Assembly: GCA_002292975.1 (NCBI GenBank)
Contig: DBCI01000044.1
Coordinates: 12,647 to 20,931, forward strand
Length of the DNA: 8,285 nucleotides
DNA from: Polynucleobacter sp. UBA962
GTDB taxonomy: Bacteria; Pseudomonadota; Gammaproteobacteria; Burkholderiales; Burkholderiaceae
Direction: 5' to 3'
Positions within the stretch are counted from its first letter, which is position 1. Every line of letters starts with the position of its first letter. Both the position numbers and the translations under genes were made by a program. Shown here one piece after another: positions 7,720-8,285 of this stretch. The notes beneath the pieces were generated by a model. That model had not been told where the DNA came from and did no database searches. It saw only the letters and a program-made list of their open reading frames with translations.

Positions 7720-8285
7720 CAGGACGGAAAAAATCGTTGTAGGTCATTAAAAACAGCAAAGATAGTCAAGGCAATGATCAATATAAAGCCAAATTTTTGA
7801 AAGATCCCTTGGAGCTCAATCGACAAGCGTTTTCCAGAGACCATCTCCCATGCATCATACAGTAGCTGACCCCCATCGAGCATGGGTAAAGGCACTAGAT
7901 TGAGTAAGCCAATACTGATACTCAGGAGTGCCAAAAAGGACAGAAAGGGCTGCCAGCCAAATTGAGCTGACTTACCGGCCATATCTGCAATACTGATCGG
8001 GCCACTCAGTTGCTTTAGGGAGGTTGACCCCGTAATTAAGCCCACCATCATGCGGGTAGAGACCTTAGTGATCAACCAGACCCGCTCACCTGCATAAATC
8101 AAGGCGTCGATAGGATCAAGCTGTAACTCAAACCAAGTCGATTCTCCTTGGGCATTTTTACCTGGCATTGGTAATATCCCTAAACGAGCAAATGGGTCTG
8201 TATCTGGCGTTAACCGCGGCAAGCTCTCAGCTCTCACTTGCACGATATGCTTCTCACCGGTCTCTGATTCCAACTCTAAGGAAAA
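7719..8285 (-). CDS. rseP: RIP metalloprotease RseP, C-terminal part (5' end outside window)
   Basis: RseP is a site-2-type zinc protease of the inner membrane that cuts anti-sigma factors such as RseA within the membrane and trims remnant signal peptides. The window holds the last 188 codons; the N-terminal HExxH zinc site and first membrane segments lie beyond the right edge. What is visible is the end of a PDZ domain (roughly residues 1-40 of this part), an amphipathic and membrane-associated segment near 62-86, and a hydrophobic helix at about 113-133. That helix contains the third zinc-ligand motif NLVPLPMLDGG at 129-139 with D137. A final transmembrane helix lies at about 165-180. Reading is open to the window edge (FSLELESE precedes the first possible start), so an internal TTG at 8273 is not a real start. 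The stop overlaps the bamA start by one base. The rseP-bamA order is conserved in proteobacteria. Confidence 0.96.
   Translation of the reverse strand, partial: FSLELESETGEKHIVQVRAESLPRLTPDTDPFARLGILPMPGKNAQGESTWFELQLDPIDALIYAGERVWLITKVSTRMMVGLITGSTSLKQLSGPISIADMAGKSAQFGWQPFLSFLALLSISIGLLNLVPLPMLDGGQLLYDAWEMVSGKRLSIELQGIFQKFGFILIIALTIFAVFNDLQRFFPS

Noticed and set aside
8271..8273. TTG as the start of a short 184-residue gene at the right edge
   Set aside because: The frame stays open to the window edge with PDZ-like sequence, and the content is clearly the C-terminal half of RseP.

Overview
This window looks like a core chromosomal segment of a betaproteobacterium in the order Burkholderiales. 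The protein sequences and apparently moderate GC content (judged by eye, not computed) suggest a Polynucleobacter-like member of Burkholderiaceae; this genus-level call is an inference. All genes lie on the minus strand, so transcription runs from high to low coordinates. Nearly every base is coding: the largest gap is the 62 bp between lpxD and fabZ, and there is no gene-free stretch above 300 bases.

In transcription order the layout is: the C-terminal part of the site-2 protease RseP (cut by the right edge), BamA (outer-membrane protein assembly), a Skp/OmpH periplasmic chaperone, LpxD, FabZ, LpxA, LpxB, RNase HII (RnhB), and a SpoU/TrmH-family RNA methyltransferase cut by the left edge. 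This is the well-known proteobacterial envelope-biogenesis cluster. The final methyltransferase after rnhB fits the Burkholderiales arrangement; in E. coli dnaE follows rnhB.

The genes form one functional block. BamA inserts outer-membrane proteins and Skp carries them across the periplasm. LpxA, LpxD and LpxB perform early lipid A steps. FabZ dehydrates the same 3-hydroxyacyl-ACP pool that LpxA and LpxD use, so it sits at the branch between phospholipid and lipid A synthesis. RseP belongs to the envelope-stress pathway.

Most junctions overlap or abut: rseP/bamA TGATG, fabZ/lpxA TAATG, lpxA/lpxB TAG directly followed by TTG, lpxB/rnhB ATGA, and an 8-nt overlap of rnhB with the methyltransferase. 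This suggests an operon with extensive translational coupling. No RNA genes, mobile elements, CRISPR arrays or convincing terminators were seen. I found no previously undescribed system here. The observations worth a second look are small: the in-frame lpxA-TAG-TTG-lpxB junction, a sigma-E-like promoter motif inside bamA, and a few residue-level features.
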